60,000 bases of DNA from Takakia lepidozioides (taxonomy: Eukaryota; Streptophyta; Takakiopsida; Takakiales; Takakiaceae), in assembly GCA_030704615.1 (NCBI GenBank), contig CM060733.1:41294001-41354000 (forward strand). The letters are read 5' to 3'. The notes beneath the pieces are model-generated. The model saw nothing but the letters and a program-made list of their open reading frames with translations, had not been told where the DNA came from and made no database searches. Shown here one piece after another: positions 47,930 to 58,215 of the stretch. A program made the position numbers and the translations under genes. Numbering within the stretch: position 1 is the first letter of the stretch; each line of letters begins with the position of its first letter.

Positions 47930-50900
47930 ATGTCGGCCACAACCCCACGATGTTAATTCATGAAGTTCATGATCTTGACATGAACCGGGATTTTGTTCCT
48001 TCGGAGGGGGGTGCGTATCAAAGGGACCCGACCCCGTCTGAAATGGCGGTCTCCGATGATGAGGACAACAATGACAATGGAATTATGCATGAGGATGTGG
48101 CAGCAATGGAGGACCTCTTAATGCATCAGATGGTAGATGAGGACACAAACTCTTTGAATGACATGGAAAAAGAAGCCAAAACTCCCTTATACGAAGGGGC
48201 CAAAGTGAGTAGACTTTCAACCATCTTGTTGTTGCTGAATTTGCAAATCCGGTTTGGCATAAGCAATGTAGGTATGTCTGCCATAATGCGGACTATTGCG
48301 GACTACATCCTTGCCCCATATTTGAAGCCGAGAATGCCACGATCAAGTAAAGAGGCAAGAGCAGCCTCGGATGTTGTGGGGATGGCTATAAGATTTTTCA
48401 TGCATGTCCATGTGATAAAACCCTGTACTACAGAGAGGATGCAAAACTCACCAAGTGTCCAACGTGCAACAAAGACCGATATCGGGATGATGTTCAAGGG
48501 AAGAAAGCCCCGCGCAAGGTATACCCGCGCCACAATACACTTGTATATTGCATTCTACCTTTTTGCAACCGCTACAAGACGTAAGGTTTTACTTAGAGAT
48601 ATGAATGACATTGATTATGATATGGGGCCGACATGGGGATGGTGCCAGAAAATGCACTACTTTCCAATCATCCCGCGACTGCAGGCACACTACCGAAGCC
48701 GCTCATTGGCAGAACTGATGAGATGGCACGCCTCGCATCGGAGCCCCCCGGGAAAGGTGTGCGGGCCACAAGATTCACAAGCATAGAGGCATACTGAAGA
48801 GATGTGGCATTTTCTCTTGGTGGACCCACGACATGTCCGCCTTGGCTTCTCCTCGGATGGGGTCAACCCATTCTCTGTCCAATCATGTAGTCATTCCACT
48901 TGGCCGGTGACCATGGTGAATTACAACATCCCTCCGTATCTTTCAATAAAAAAAAATGCCATATCATGTTGGCTGCCATTGTACCGAGTGAGTGTTCCCA
49001 TTTCATGCTTATTATTACTTTGGATTTTACATTAATCTTCTTCTCTTTGGCACAATTCCGATGGAAGATTGATGAATGACTAATCATTTAGTAAGATGTG
49101 TCATTCATTATGAAGTATAATTAGCATGGTGGAGCATTGAAACAAATAATGGTATGAATGTCTCATAGGGAAAAAACAAGTGAAAGACAGGGACACGTAC
49201 TTGCGACCTCTAGTTGATGAACTGAAGGAGTTATAGAGGGGGGTCCCGGCATTGGATGCTTCACTTGACTCTATGGCCGGACAATCTTTTCAGATGAGAG
49301 GCATCTTGCTTTGGACAATGCATGATTATCCAGGTATATTATGTTCCCCATGAGAAACCCGCATACATTTACCTGTCAAGGGATATTGATGAGGATTGGG
49401 ATTGATTGAAGTAGCGGCGACAGTCTTCTGCACCGTAGTGGGGGGTAGATGCACATGGAAACTTTTTGTCTTTCCTAATGTGGCGGAATGTCTACAGGAC
49501 TTACTGTTTGCTCGGGGTTGAGCACTAAAGAGTACCACGCATGCCTGCATTGTGGCGATGAACTTGATGCACAAAACTCCAACAATCTTCGCAAGATGGT
49601 GTATCCCAACTACCGCAAGTTTCTTCCTATGAGCCATCATTGGAGAAAGAAGAGACAAACACTTGTTTGATGGCAAGTGGAGTTACGTCCCCCACTGTGA
49701 CACCATCGGGCACTTTTGGGAAGACCAATGGAAGGAGACCCATCCGGAGGGGTCCGGTGAGGTGGAGGCGCCCGGCATGAAGCGGCTTTCAATCTTCTAC
49801 GAGTTGTCATATTGGGCGGTACATATTCCACAAAAATACCATCAATATTGCTATGCATGCATGTGAAATTGCATGTTTTGTATGATTTCCATTGTCACTT
49901 TCACGACAAAATAGACGTGTAAGAATTTGTGGGTGGGGATATGTGTAGGACCTGAAGATTCGTCATCTTCTAGATCCCATGCATATTGAGAAGAATGTTT
50001 GCTCGTCCCTTTTTCGTGTTCTTCATGGCACGCCGGCAAAGAAGGGAGCGGCTGCGAAAGGAGATTCTCTCGGTGTTAGAAAGGAACTTGAGGAGCAGGG
50101 TCGCAAGCCCCATCTATGGGCCGAAGAAAATGGTGTGGACCCAAAGGGTGTTGTACGGTGGAAGTATAGGCATGCACCTTGGCAATGGACAAAGGAGGAA
50201 TACAAGAAAGTGATAGCCACCATAGGAGCTGTCCGAACACCAAATGGTTATGGGTCATCCCTCCATATGAAGTTCAACGAAGACGGGGTCCATGGTTTGA
50301 AGTCTCATGACTACCACAATCTATTGCAAGACATCTCGCCCATTGCAGTACGTGGGACATTGACTCCCGAGGTTCGCGAGACAGTATAGATTGGGAGCAT
50401 TGTTTCGGTGGATTTGCTCCAAAGAGCTGGAGGAAGCGGACTTTCCACGCATGAAGAAGGAGGCGGCGGTGGCCATGTGTATGTTGGAGATGCACCTTCC
50501 TCCCTCCTTCTTTGACATCCAAGTGCACTTGGTAGTGCACTTAGTGGAAGAGGCTTCGATTGCCGGCCCGTTCATTCTCGGTGGGATGTACTACCTTGAG
50601 CGATACATGAAGACTTTGAAAGCACATGTAAGACAAATGGCACAAACGGAGGGTAGCATGGTGGAGGGGTATACATTGCAAGAGGCTATGTTCTACTGCA
50701 TGGAGTACTTGGCAAGGGTGGATAAGGAAGCCCTCCGATGTGGAAGGAAGATGAGGATGCACGAACCAAGGACATCGTTTTGCCCAAAAATTCAAAGAGG
50801 ATTAAATTACCCATCATGGTCATTAACCAAGCGCATGAGTTCATACTGAAGAACACCCCATTCATACATGAGTGGGAGGCAAGATACAATAACCTTGTTC

Positions 50901-51825
50901 AGCAATGACAGGAGGAGACGATTGCCTGGAGGCGGAACCATGCAAGGGCGACTACACGCGTTCCACGAGCAAGAGGCGGCCGTGTAGGAATGTGCCTTCA
51001 CAAGAATTGCCCATGAAATTGCAGCCTCTAAGTTCATTCCGCCATTGGCTTCGGACTCAAGTAGAGGATAGCATTGCGAAAGGTGAGGTGGTTTCAAATT
51101 TGGTGCAAGACATTGCAAGGGGCCCCTCTCAATTTGCGACCTCATACACGGCGGTTTGGGTTCATGGTCGTCATTTCCGCATTCGTGCTCTTGACATGAA
51201 GCGCAAAACACGTTTGATTCTGGCTTGTGTGCCTCATATTGGCAAGACTCCGTGTGGGGCAGGGGAGATACACGACCTACCATGAGCACACTCAACTTCT
51301 TTGGAGAGCTTGAGAGCATACTCCAACTTCAGTATACAAGGCACCAGCCTCTTATCTTCAAGGCAAGGTGGTTCCAGCCACATCTTGTGGGGCCATCCGC
51401 AACAACAGTGGAAGACGAGTGTGGTTTCATGCGCGTCAATACAGATAGGCTCGAGTCTACTCATCGTCCCTCCGATGAGTCTTTTTCATGGCCTTCAGAC
51501 ATGGAGCAAGTTTTCTTTTCCGGATCAAGAAATTGGAAGGTGGTTGTGCATGCTCAGCCAAGAGGAAGACGTATCTATCATGGTCAGGATCTACATGGGG
51601 GGCGAGGCAAATGCGGAGGAGGAAGAGACTGGTCATGATGACGCTGATGTTGGCCGAGGTTGGATAGAGGGGGTACAAGATAATGATGACGCCCCGGACA
51701 ATGCATCCCGGACCCTATACGATGAGGTTCCATCAGATGCAGATGTTGGAGAAGAAGATGACGACATGGTCATTGAAACCGAGGTGGAAGATGATTCAGA
51801 TGTGCCTTTTGGTGACCATGCCATT
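47930..51825 (+). pseudogene. tnp2: CACTA-2 transposase (TNPD: tnp2, DUF4218, DUF4216), decayed, 5' part
   Basis: Segments in order: acidic leader (SDDEDNNDNG), TPLYEGAKVSRLS (48,180), then a shifted frame YKIFHACPCDKTLYYRED and TKCPTCNKDRYRDD (48,385-48,490). Next come FPIIPRLQAHYRSRSLAELM (48,660), VRLGFSSDGVNPFS (48,835), YLRPLVDELKEL with an in-frame stop (about 49,196-49,235), HACLHCGDELDA (49,530) and LLDPMHIEKNVCSSLF (49,970). The DUF4218 block is PPSFFDIQVHLVVHLVEEAS and MYYLERYMKTLKAHVR (50,500-50,630). The DUF4216 block is PLIFKARWFQPHL, SDMEQVFFSGSRNWKVVVHA (51,340-51,555). It ends with an acidic tail. The order is that of plant CACTA transposases, which cut and paste the element through the TIRs. 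Frameshifts and stops make it nonfunctional. The last exon part is displaced by CACTA-3. Confidence 0.85.
51823..51825 (+). other. Left target-site duplication (ATT) of CACTA-3
   Basis: ATT lies immediately before CACTACAAC and again right after the far end (56,575-56,577). A 3-bp duplication is the hallmark of CACTA insertion. Confidence 0.9.
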
Positions 51826-52190
51826 CACTACAACAGATTGCGGCTTCTACGACTCTGTGTTATGACTGCAAATGCAGTTATGAAAGCCATTTACGACTTC
51901 ATGACTCTGCAGTCGTAAAACCCTAGTCAGTTGTGGCATGGCAGATATGACTCGCCAGCCTGGCTGTGACGTGGCGCCTGAGCAGCTGGGGGTAGTCATA
52001 CACGCTTTACTGAATGACTGAACGGGTCCATGTCAGCCGTTGTGTAAGAGAGAGACGTGCTCTCTACAGAACACGCCACGTGTCAGACTGCGACGCCATC
52101 CCGACTGCAGAGGAGGGAATCAGACGTCAACATGTGTCGCATCGTGATTTTGACACGTGGTTCCTCATGTCAATTGACACGCGTCGCTGT

Positions 52191-52212
52191 GGGGGGGGGG
52201 GGGGGGGGGGGG
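52191..52212 (+). repeat. G22 homopolymer in CACTA-3
   Basis: Twenty-two consecutive G residues, followed by TTGGGG and an AT-rich block with ATT triplets. Exact length is likely unreliable in any assembly. Confidence 0.7.
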
Positions 52213-52409
52213 TTGGGGATTTAATTTATTGTTATTATATACTTTATAATAATATTATTATTATTATTATTACTTTTGACCAACATGGGACAGTGGCACA
52301 TTATTAAATAACGAATTTTTGAAATTATATTCTTAGATAAAATATTTATTCGCTCAGATACCAAAACACACCCTTACGGGGAAGGAGAGTTTGCCTTAGT
52401 GCCTATGCT

Positions 52410-55400
52410 GAATTGCGTCTGCTACTCTCTGTAATCTAACAGGCATTCATTTTTTTGCCTCTGTTGTCCCACCATTGACTGGGGTCAGAAAAGTTCATTC
52501 CACAGCTTCTCCTCATCTTTGTTACCTGTTTATGGATACTTTTTTATTGTCACTTTGGCAGTATCATGTGAAAGTCACTCCAAACTATCTACCATCTACC
52601 CATGCAGGTTTCTTGTAGCTATCCTTCCACAGGGAATCATCGGTAATCTGGAGCTTGAAATCCGGCTTTCTTGGATGATCTGGACCCACACTCTATCCCT
52701 GCTCCTTCAGCTATCCATGCCTCTGCACAGATCATGCATATATCCTTGCATTGCTGTTAGCAGCTGACAATGACAGCCTACATTTGTTCCAGCAAACACC
52801 CAACTCAACTTACCACACTAGTTCTTATTCTCAATTGCATCTGTTACTCTGTAATCCAACAGGCATTTACCTTTTGCCTCGGTTGTCCCACCATTGACTG
52901 GGGTCAGAAAAGTATTCATTCCACAGCTTCCCCTCATCTCCGTTAACTGTTTTTCGATACTTTCCTGTTGTCACATTGGCAATATCATATCAAAGTCACT
53001 CCAAACTAGATTCACTCAACCAGCTAACTTGCAGACATTGAAATTTAGGGCCGGTTCTGATAAGAGGGAAAAACACGGTGAAATGTGTTGAAGAAGGTGC
53101 ATTTATTAGCAGTGCCTGATTTTATCAATTGTGTCGTTACTCCTGCGGCTTCCAGTTCACCATCTACCCATGCAGGTTTCTTATAGCTAAATCCACAGGT
53201 AATCATAGGTAATCATGTGCTTGAAATGGCCCTCTTGGATGAATCTGGACCCATACTCTATCCTGCTCTTTCAGCTATCACTGCTTCTGCACAAATCATG
53301 CATACTTCCTTGTCTTGCAGCTGATAATGACAGCCTAGATTTGTTCTAGGAAACACCCAACTCAGCTTATCACACTAGTTCCTATGCTGAATTGCGTCTG
53401 CCCTCTATAATCTAACAGGCATTAACCTTTTTCCCTCGGTTGTCCCACCATTCCACAACTTCTACTCGTCTCTGTGACCTGTTTCTGGATACTTTCCTGT
53501 TGTCACATTGGCATCATGTCAAAGTTCAGATCAACATCTAGTACAATTCCAGCTTGGACGATGTTACCACGAACGTCTTTGCTATTTTGCACGGCTGCCA
53601 GGCTTGCACACATGTTGCAAATGTAACAAACGTGACGTGGTTGCGCTGCAGTATCCCTTCCCACACCACTTGCTCATAGACCTCTCCAAAGGGCCTCCAT
53701 CCCACGCCGCTGTTGTGCATATCCTGGGATCATCATCCTCCATGCACCCCAATTTGGCATACAACTCCACAAGGGCATAGTTCAGAACAACATTTGTTTA
53801 ATTCCAGCTTGGACGATGTCATCACAAACCCCGTCTTCACTCATTGCCTACTCTAGTTAAGTGCAATTATGGGCTAGGCTGGTACCACATCTCATTCAAC
53901 CATATTATCAAAACAGCCATGTATCCTTGTAGTTGCACCCTGCAACCTTGGCATACATGTCCACTACGACAACGTTCAGAATCACATCAGATACAATACC
54001 AGCTTTGACAATATCACCGTGGACCTCTGTACCCTTTTTCAGGGCTGCCAGGCATGCATTTGACATACATCCACCAAGGCAGTGTTTAGAGTGACATCTA
54101 GTGGTACAGTTCCAGATTTGATAATGGACCTTTGCGTCCTTTCCAGGGCTACCAGGCTCGCATTTGACATACATGTACACCAGGGGAATGTTCAGAATGA
54201 CATCAGGTACAATTCCAGCTTTGATGATGTCACCATGAACCTCTTGGCCCCTTCCCAGGGCTGCTAGGCTCGCATATGCATATTAACAAACACAAATGAA
54301 CATGACCTGGTTTTGGCTTCATCCTTTCCTACATCATTTGTTCTTAGGTTCCAAAGCCTTACTCCCACACCTATGCTACACACACCTTACAATCATGGCA
54401 GTCCACAACACCACATCTCATTTAGCCATGTTGTCGAACTCTCCCTTTGCATCAGGCTTGCTGCACCCACATTTGGCATACATGTCCACTAGGGCAGTGG
54501 TCAGAATGACAACTAGTACAATTTCAGCTTTGACGATGGCACATGGCCAAGAGATATCCCAATATCCCGCTACCAATGGGTTCAATGCATACTCTTGTCA
54601 CCTTGGCAGTATCATGTCAAAGTCACTCCAACTAGATTCACTCAACCAGCTAACTTGCAAAATTGAACATGAAAATTTAGGGCCGATTCTGATAAGAGGG
54701 GAAAATAGGGTGAAATGTGTTTCAGAAGGTGCCTTCATTAGTAGTGCTTGATTTTATCAATTGTGACGCTGCTGCGGCGGCTTCCAATTGACCATCTACC
54801 CATGCAGGTTTCTTGTATCTATCCTTCCACAGGGAATCATAGATAATCTGGAGCTTGAAATCTGGCCCTCTTCCACACTCTATCCCTGCTCCTTCAGCTA
54901 TCTATGCCTCTGCACAAAATCATGCATACAACAATCATTCCAGCAAACACCCCCAACCCTACTTATCAATGAGCAACGAGCTAACTTACATAATTCAATA
55001 TGCATCTCAAGGCTGAGTCTGATGAGAGGGCAAAACAGGCTGAAATAGGTCGAAGAAGAACCCATAGAGGATTTGACCGACCATCAACCCAAAAGGACCT
55101 CTTGTGTGTGCTGCTTGTGTCTTGTAGTCAGGTATGTCGGATTGGTCTATGAGAACCAGCAAGGTGCAGATGAGCAGGCAGAGATTGAAACACGGCCTGC
55201 TAAGACCAAGCCGACTCTCCCAAGAACCTTGAAACATCAGGAAGAATACCAAATCATGGTACTAACAGGAGCCAACAGCCCACATTTGCAGGATGGACAA
55301 ACTTCTTCACATTGTACATTAAGGAAAAGCCACACCTTCCCATTGCGGTTGTCGCACCATCGTGAAGGATCTTTAAAAATCTCATGCCAACTCTACTCCG

Positions 55401-55570
55401 TGCTACAAATGAAGGGCCGAGTCTGATGAGAGGGCAATAGGTTGAAATAGGTCGAAGAAGAAGGTTGCCCTCACCACATTGTCCTCGACCTTGTGTCATG
55501 ACCCATGGAGGATTTGACTGACCATGAACCCAAGATGACCTCTTCAGTGTGCTGCTTGTTTTTGTAGTCA
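52410..55570. repeat. Internal direct duplications in CACTA-3
   Basis: A module with TTGTCCCACCATTGACTGGGG, CCTGTTGTCAC, TTGGCA-TATCAT and AAAGTCACTCCAAACTA recurs near 52,465-52,600, 52,885-53,010, 53,440-53,525 and 54,597-54,640. Its follow-on (CCATCTACCCATGCAGGTTTC...CTTGAAAT) recurs at 52,590, 53,160 and 54,790. A separate pair at about 55,010-55,140 and 55,420-55,570 shares GAGTCTGATGAGAGGGCA and GAGGATTTGAC. Segmental duplication explains much of the element's length. Confidence 0.8.
53520..54560 (-). pseudogene. Six-fold array of degenerate PPR-like modules in CACTA-3
   Basis: Read on the minus strand, units of roughly 80-250 bases each contain a version of VHGDIVKAGIVSDVILN followed by LVDMYAKCG-like sequence. 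Clear cases are GTEVHGDIVKAGIVSDVILN with VVVDMYAKV (about 54,020-53,945) and EVHGDIIKAGIVPDVILN with MYVKCEPG (about 54,245-54,150). Weaker copies lie near 54,540-54,480, 54,130-54,060, 53,830-53,755 and 53,580-53,515. In plant PPR proteins (P-L-S class) the equivalent text is G-x-x-x-H-x-x-I/V-x-x-x-G followed by L-V-D-M-Y-x-K-C-G. None of the units join into a long frame, so this is captured and amplified PPR sequence, not a working gene. Confidence 0.7.
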
Positions 55571-56577
55571 GCTAATGTTGGATTGGTCTGTGAGAACCAC
55601 ACGGTGCAGCTGAGCGGGTGTAGAGATTGAAACATGGCCTAGCTAAGACCAAGCTGACTCTCCCAAGAACGACGAGCTCCCAGCCAAAACCTCCTCGCAC
55701 ACATACCCTAGCGTTTCTAGGGTTGCTTGCTTCAGATGCAAAGGTTGCTCCAACTGCGGCCTCCCATGCATGTTTGCCTTCCCTCCCGCTCGCTCTAAGT
55801 CCCAGCCTCTCTCTCTATCTCCTCCCTCCCGCTCACTCTAATTCTATTCACGGCTACCGTGATGGGCAACTTTTTAAGTTTTTTAACCTTCTTGCAAACC
55901 CTATAAGCTTTTTTGATTTTTTTTTTAATTTTTTTTAAAGGAAGCCTCATGCCCTTGAGGAGGGGGAAAAATTAACCCCCTTTCATTTGGGCCATGAGAC
56001 CTACAGGACGATCAACGCCCCCAAACATATCGTCACGACAATCCCACACACGGGGTAGGGCAACGGGTTTGAACCCCGAACCACCGGGGACACACTGTGC
56101 ACCTCCAGCCAATGTGTTTTTTCAAATCTTTTGCACTTTGATTTTTTTTAAAAAAAATCATTCTAGTGGTTAGAGTCTCGACATTTTTTCAAAATATAAA
56201 TATTGATATATATATATAACCAGAAAAGCATGTGTCGACACGTGCAGTCATGTAGTGATTCATCCATGTGATGATCTGGCAGAATGCATTAGAGTGAGAG
56301 TCATAAAGTCATATGTCCGTCTAGCAATTTGTACACGTCATTCCAGTGTAGGTATGACCGTGACTGGTAGTCATATCTGCCATGCCAATATTCGTGGTCA
56401 AACATGTTTGACCTGTGTTGCGCAGAGTCCGGAGTCGTGCAATCGCATATACGCCTTCCCCGGACCTGCGTTATGACTTCAGAAGACATGTACGACTTCA
56501 AATGGCATTTCTGCCACAAATCTGTCATGACTGCGCAGCCATGGGATTCATAAAAGCCGCAATCTGTTGTAGTGATT

Positions 56578-56682
56578 TATGACAATGACTCTGATGAGCA
56601 AGAAGACTTGCAGCTTGATGAGGACAAGAAGCTCCGGATGATGATGTTCAAGTCGATTAGACACGTAATCAAAGCTACATAA
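56578..56682 (+). pseudogene. tnp2: Displaced last coding part of the CACTA-2 transposase
   Basis: Directly after the right ATT of CACTA-3, 34 codons and a TAA read YDNDSDEQEDLQLDEDKK and then a short basic end. This continues the acidic tail that stops at 51,825 in the same phase. It shows that CACTA-3 landed inside an open frame. Confidence 0.8.
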
Positions 56683-57760
56683 TAATTCTCCGCACATAAC
56701 TGTACCCATCCCTTCGATTGATTGTACATGTAATGCATGTAGCTATTTCTATGATTGATTTATGAAAAATCCATGAAAACAATCCTTTGTAGGTGTGCGA
56801 TCTAGGAATGATTTGTAGTGCCAGTTGTGACTCGAAAGTGACTCTGGATTGTTGAGTTTTTTGTACGAGGGCAAGAAGGTTGGAAGACATGGTTTCTTGT
56901 TCTACAAGTGCTGACCAAGACTTACCCCTGAAACCCTTCAAGCGATTGGATTACCATGATCTCAATGCAACAGAAAGAATCTTCGAATTGGTGTGAAAGA
57001 TACACATGTTGCCAAAGCCATGCCAAAGCAATCTACCCTCACCCCTTAATCCCATTGCCCTTCCCTTTCCTTTCCTAGTGTCCCCCCCCACCCTCTTCTT
57101 GCCCTTGGTCTTTAACAATAAGGCCGCCCGAGTTGATCCACGTCTCCTCCCCACATGCAAGATAGACCTATTATATGTAGCACAGAAGGAGGACTAAAAA
57201 GATTTGCAACATTGGATCCATTCAGCTTGGCCTCTGCCATGGACCTTTGCAAAGACATAGAAGGCAATTTTTTTTGCGATTCCTCCTCCCCCGCCTCGCA
57301 GATCTGTTGGGGGCATCGCAATACCGTCCAAGGCGACCCATAGAGGTCGCAACCCCCTCATTTACAGATCTATGATTGCGGTTTTTCCTTTTCCTACGCA
57401 ATGATTTTTTGTTTTCAGCTCTATTTTGTTCTGTGAATGCAAACCCCAAACCAACTACATCCATGAAAAAAATTGGACAAACAAAAATAAAATAAAAACA
57501 AAGAGTTCATTAATTCACTATTGCGGAACTCTCTATGCATGGAGAGTGCATGAAGTTGAAAAGAACTCAACTTCGGAATGCAAATGAGGGAAGAATAATG
57601 GGTTTTCAGTCCAAATGAATTTTTGTTCACTCCCAAATTTGCACACGCATTGCAAACGCTGTCATTAAGCATATGGTCCCAATAGTTTGCAACGGATTAG
57701 TGGTGCAATGGTTGAATTCACAGAACAAAACAAGCCAAAAAAAAAAAATTTATTATGTAA
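56683..57760. other. CACTA-2 right internal region, no gene
   Basis: This is noncoding sequence 3' of the transposase. A small patch at 57,275-57,350 has GCGATT, GCATCGCAA, GGCGACC and GGTCGCAA motifs, probably the inner start of the right subterminal array. Open frames here look random. Confidence 0.45.
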
Positions 57761-57839
57761 CAGCAATCCCCCATCCTAGACCTCCCCAGGCAAGAGAGCA
57801 TTGTGCCATGCCCCAGCAGGCTGGATTGCGGGGAATTGC

Positions 57840-58205
57840 AACGTCACCATTGTGGCATTGCAGCGACGTTGGGACGTCGCAAACCCCACCACCCCACGCT
57901 AGCTTGCTCGGCCCTCCCCACGCGCCTAAGTTGTGAGGGGGTGTGGTTGCGATTCTCGGGCATCGCAGCCTTGTGGGAGCGTCGCAGATGGCACGTGCGA
58001 CGCCCGGGCATCGCACCCCCAGCTTGCTGGCGGGTCATGCCCCAACTGCCAAAAGCGACGTACACCGCAAGCTGGCGAAGCGTCACCGGAGCGGCGATGC
58101 GGCGACGCGCAAACGTCGCTAATTCTGGGCCGTGCCGCCTACAGGGCTGGAGTCGCAGGAGGGTCGGCATGTCTGGCGGCGCTCGAGGTCCCGACGTCGC
58201 TACCC
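57840..58205. repeat. CACTA-2 right subterminal repeat array
   Basis: Dense GCGACG/GTCGC/CATCGCA motifs at about 20-40-base spacing, in both orientations, match those at 36,840-37,370. They end at GACGTCGCTACCCCCCC. Such arrays are the known binding sites for the accessory protein of En/Spm elements. Confidence 0.75.
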
Positions 58206-58215
58206 CCCCCTCATG

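Larger units (their letters stand above)
51826..56574. mobile_element. CACTA-3: 4,749-bp nonautonomous CACTA element with perfect TIRs
   Basis: The left terminus is CACTACAACAGATTGCGGCT(T) and the right terminus is its exact 21-bp inverse, flanked by ATT duplications. Subterminal motifs (TATGACT, TACGACTTC, AGTCAT and relatives) cluster in the first 150 and last 350 bases. I find no transposase coding inside, so it must be moved in trans. The interior is built of PPR-like modules and several direct duplications. It sits in the last coding part of the CACTA-2 transposase. Removal with one duplication would leave that frame open. Perfect ends and duplication imply a young insertion. Confidence 0.95.
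36819..58215. mobile_element. CACTA-2: large En/Spm-type element with nested insertions (right end approximate)
   Basis: The left end is CACTACTACATTTGGGGGGG at 36,819, followed by a GCGACG-type subterminal array to 37,370. The right subterminal array (57,840-58,205) ends GACGTCGCTACCCCCCC. This mirrors the left end, which reads in reverse as GCATCGCTAACCCCCCCCC. The final TAGTAGTG expected on the right is not intact, so the terminus and target duplication (perhaps TTG) are unproved. Inside are a minus-strand TNP1-like ORF, an RGG-ORF/RT module, a SET-domain gene, a plus-strand tnp2 transposase and CACTA-3. The 21-kb length reflects these insertions. Confidence 0.65.

Noticed and set aside
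52191-52212. G22 as a telomere-like or origin signal
   Set aside because: It is a pure homopolymer in a transposon, with no telomere repeat unit. Its length is probably assembly-sensitive.
56040-56100. tRNA-like text (GGTTTGAACCCCGAACC) on the plus strand
   Set aside because: Only the T-arm-like part is present. There is no acceptor stem, D-arm or anticodon arm around it, and it lies inside CACTA-3.
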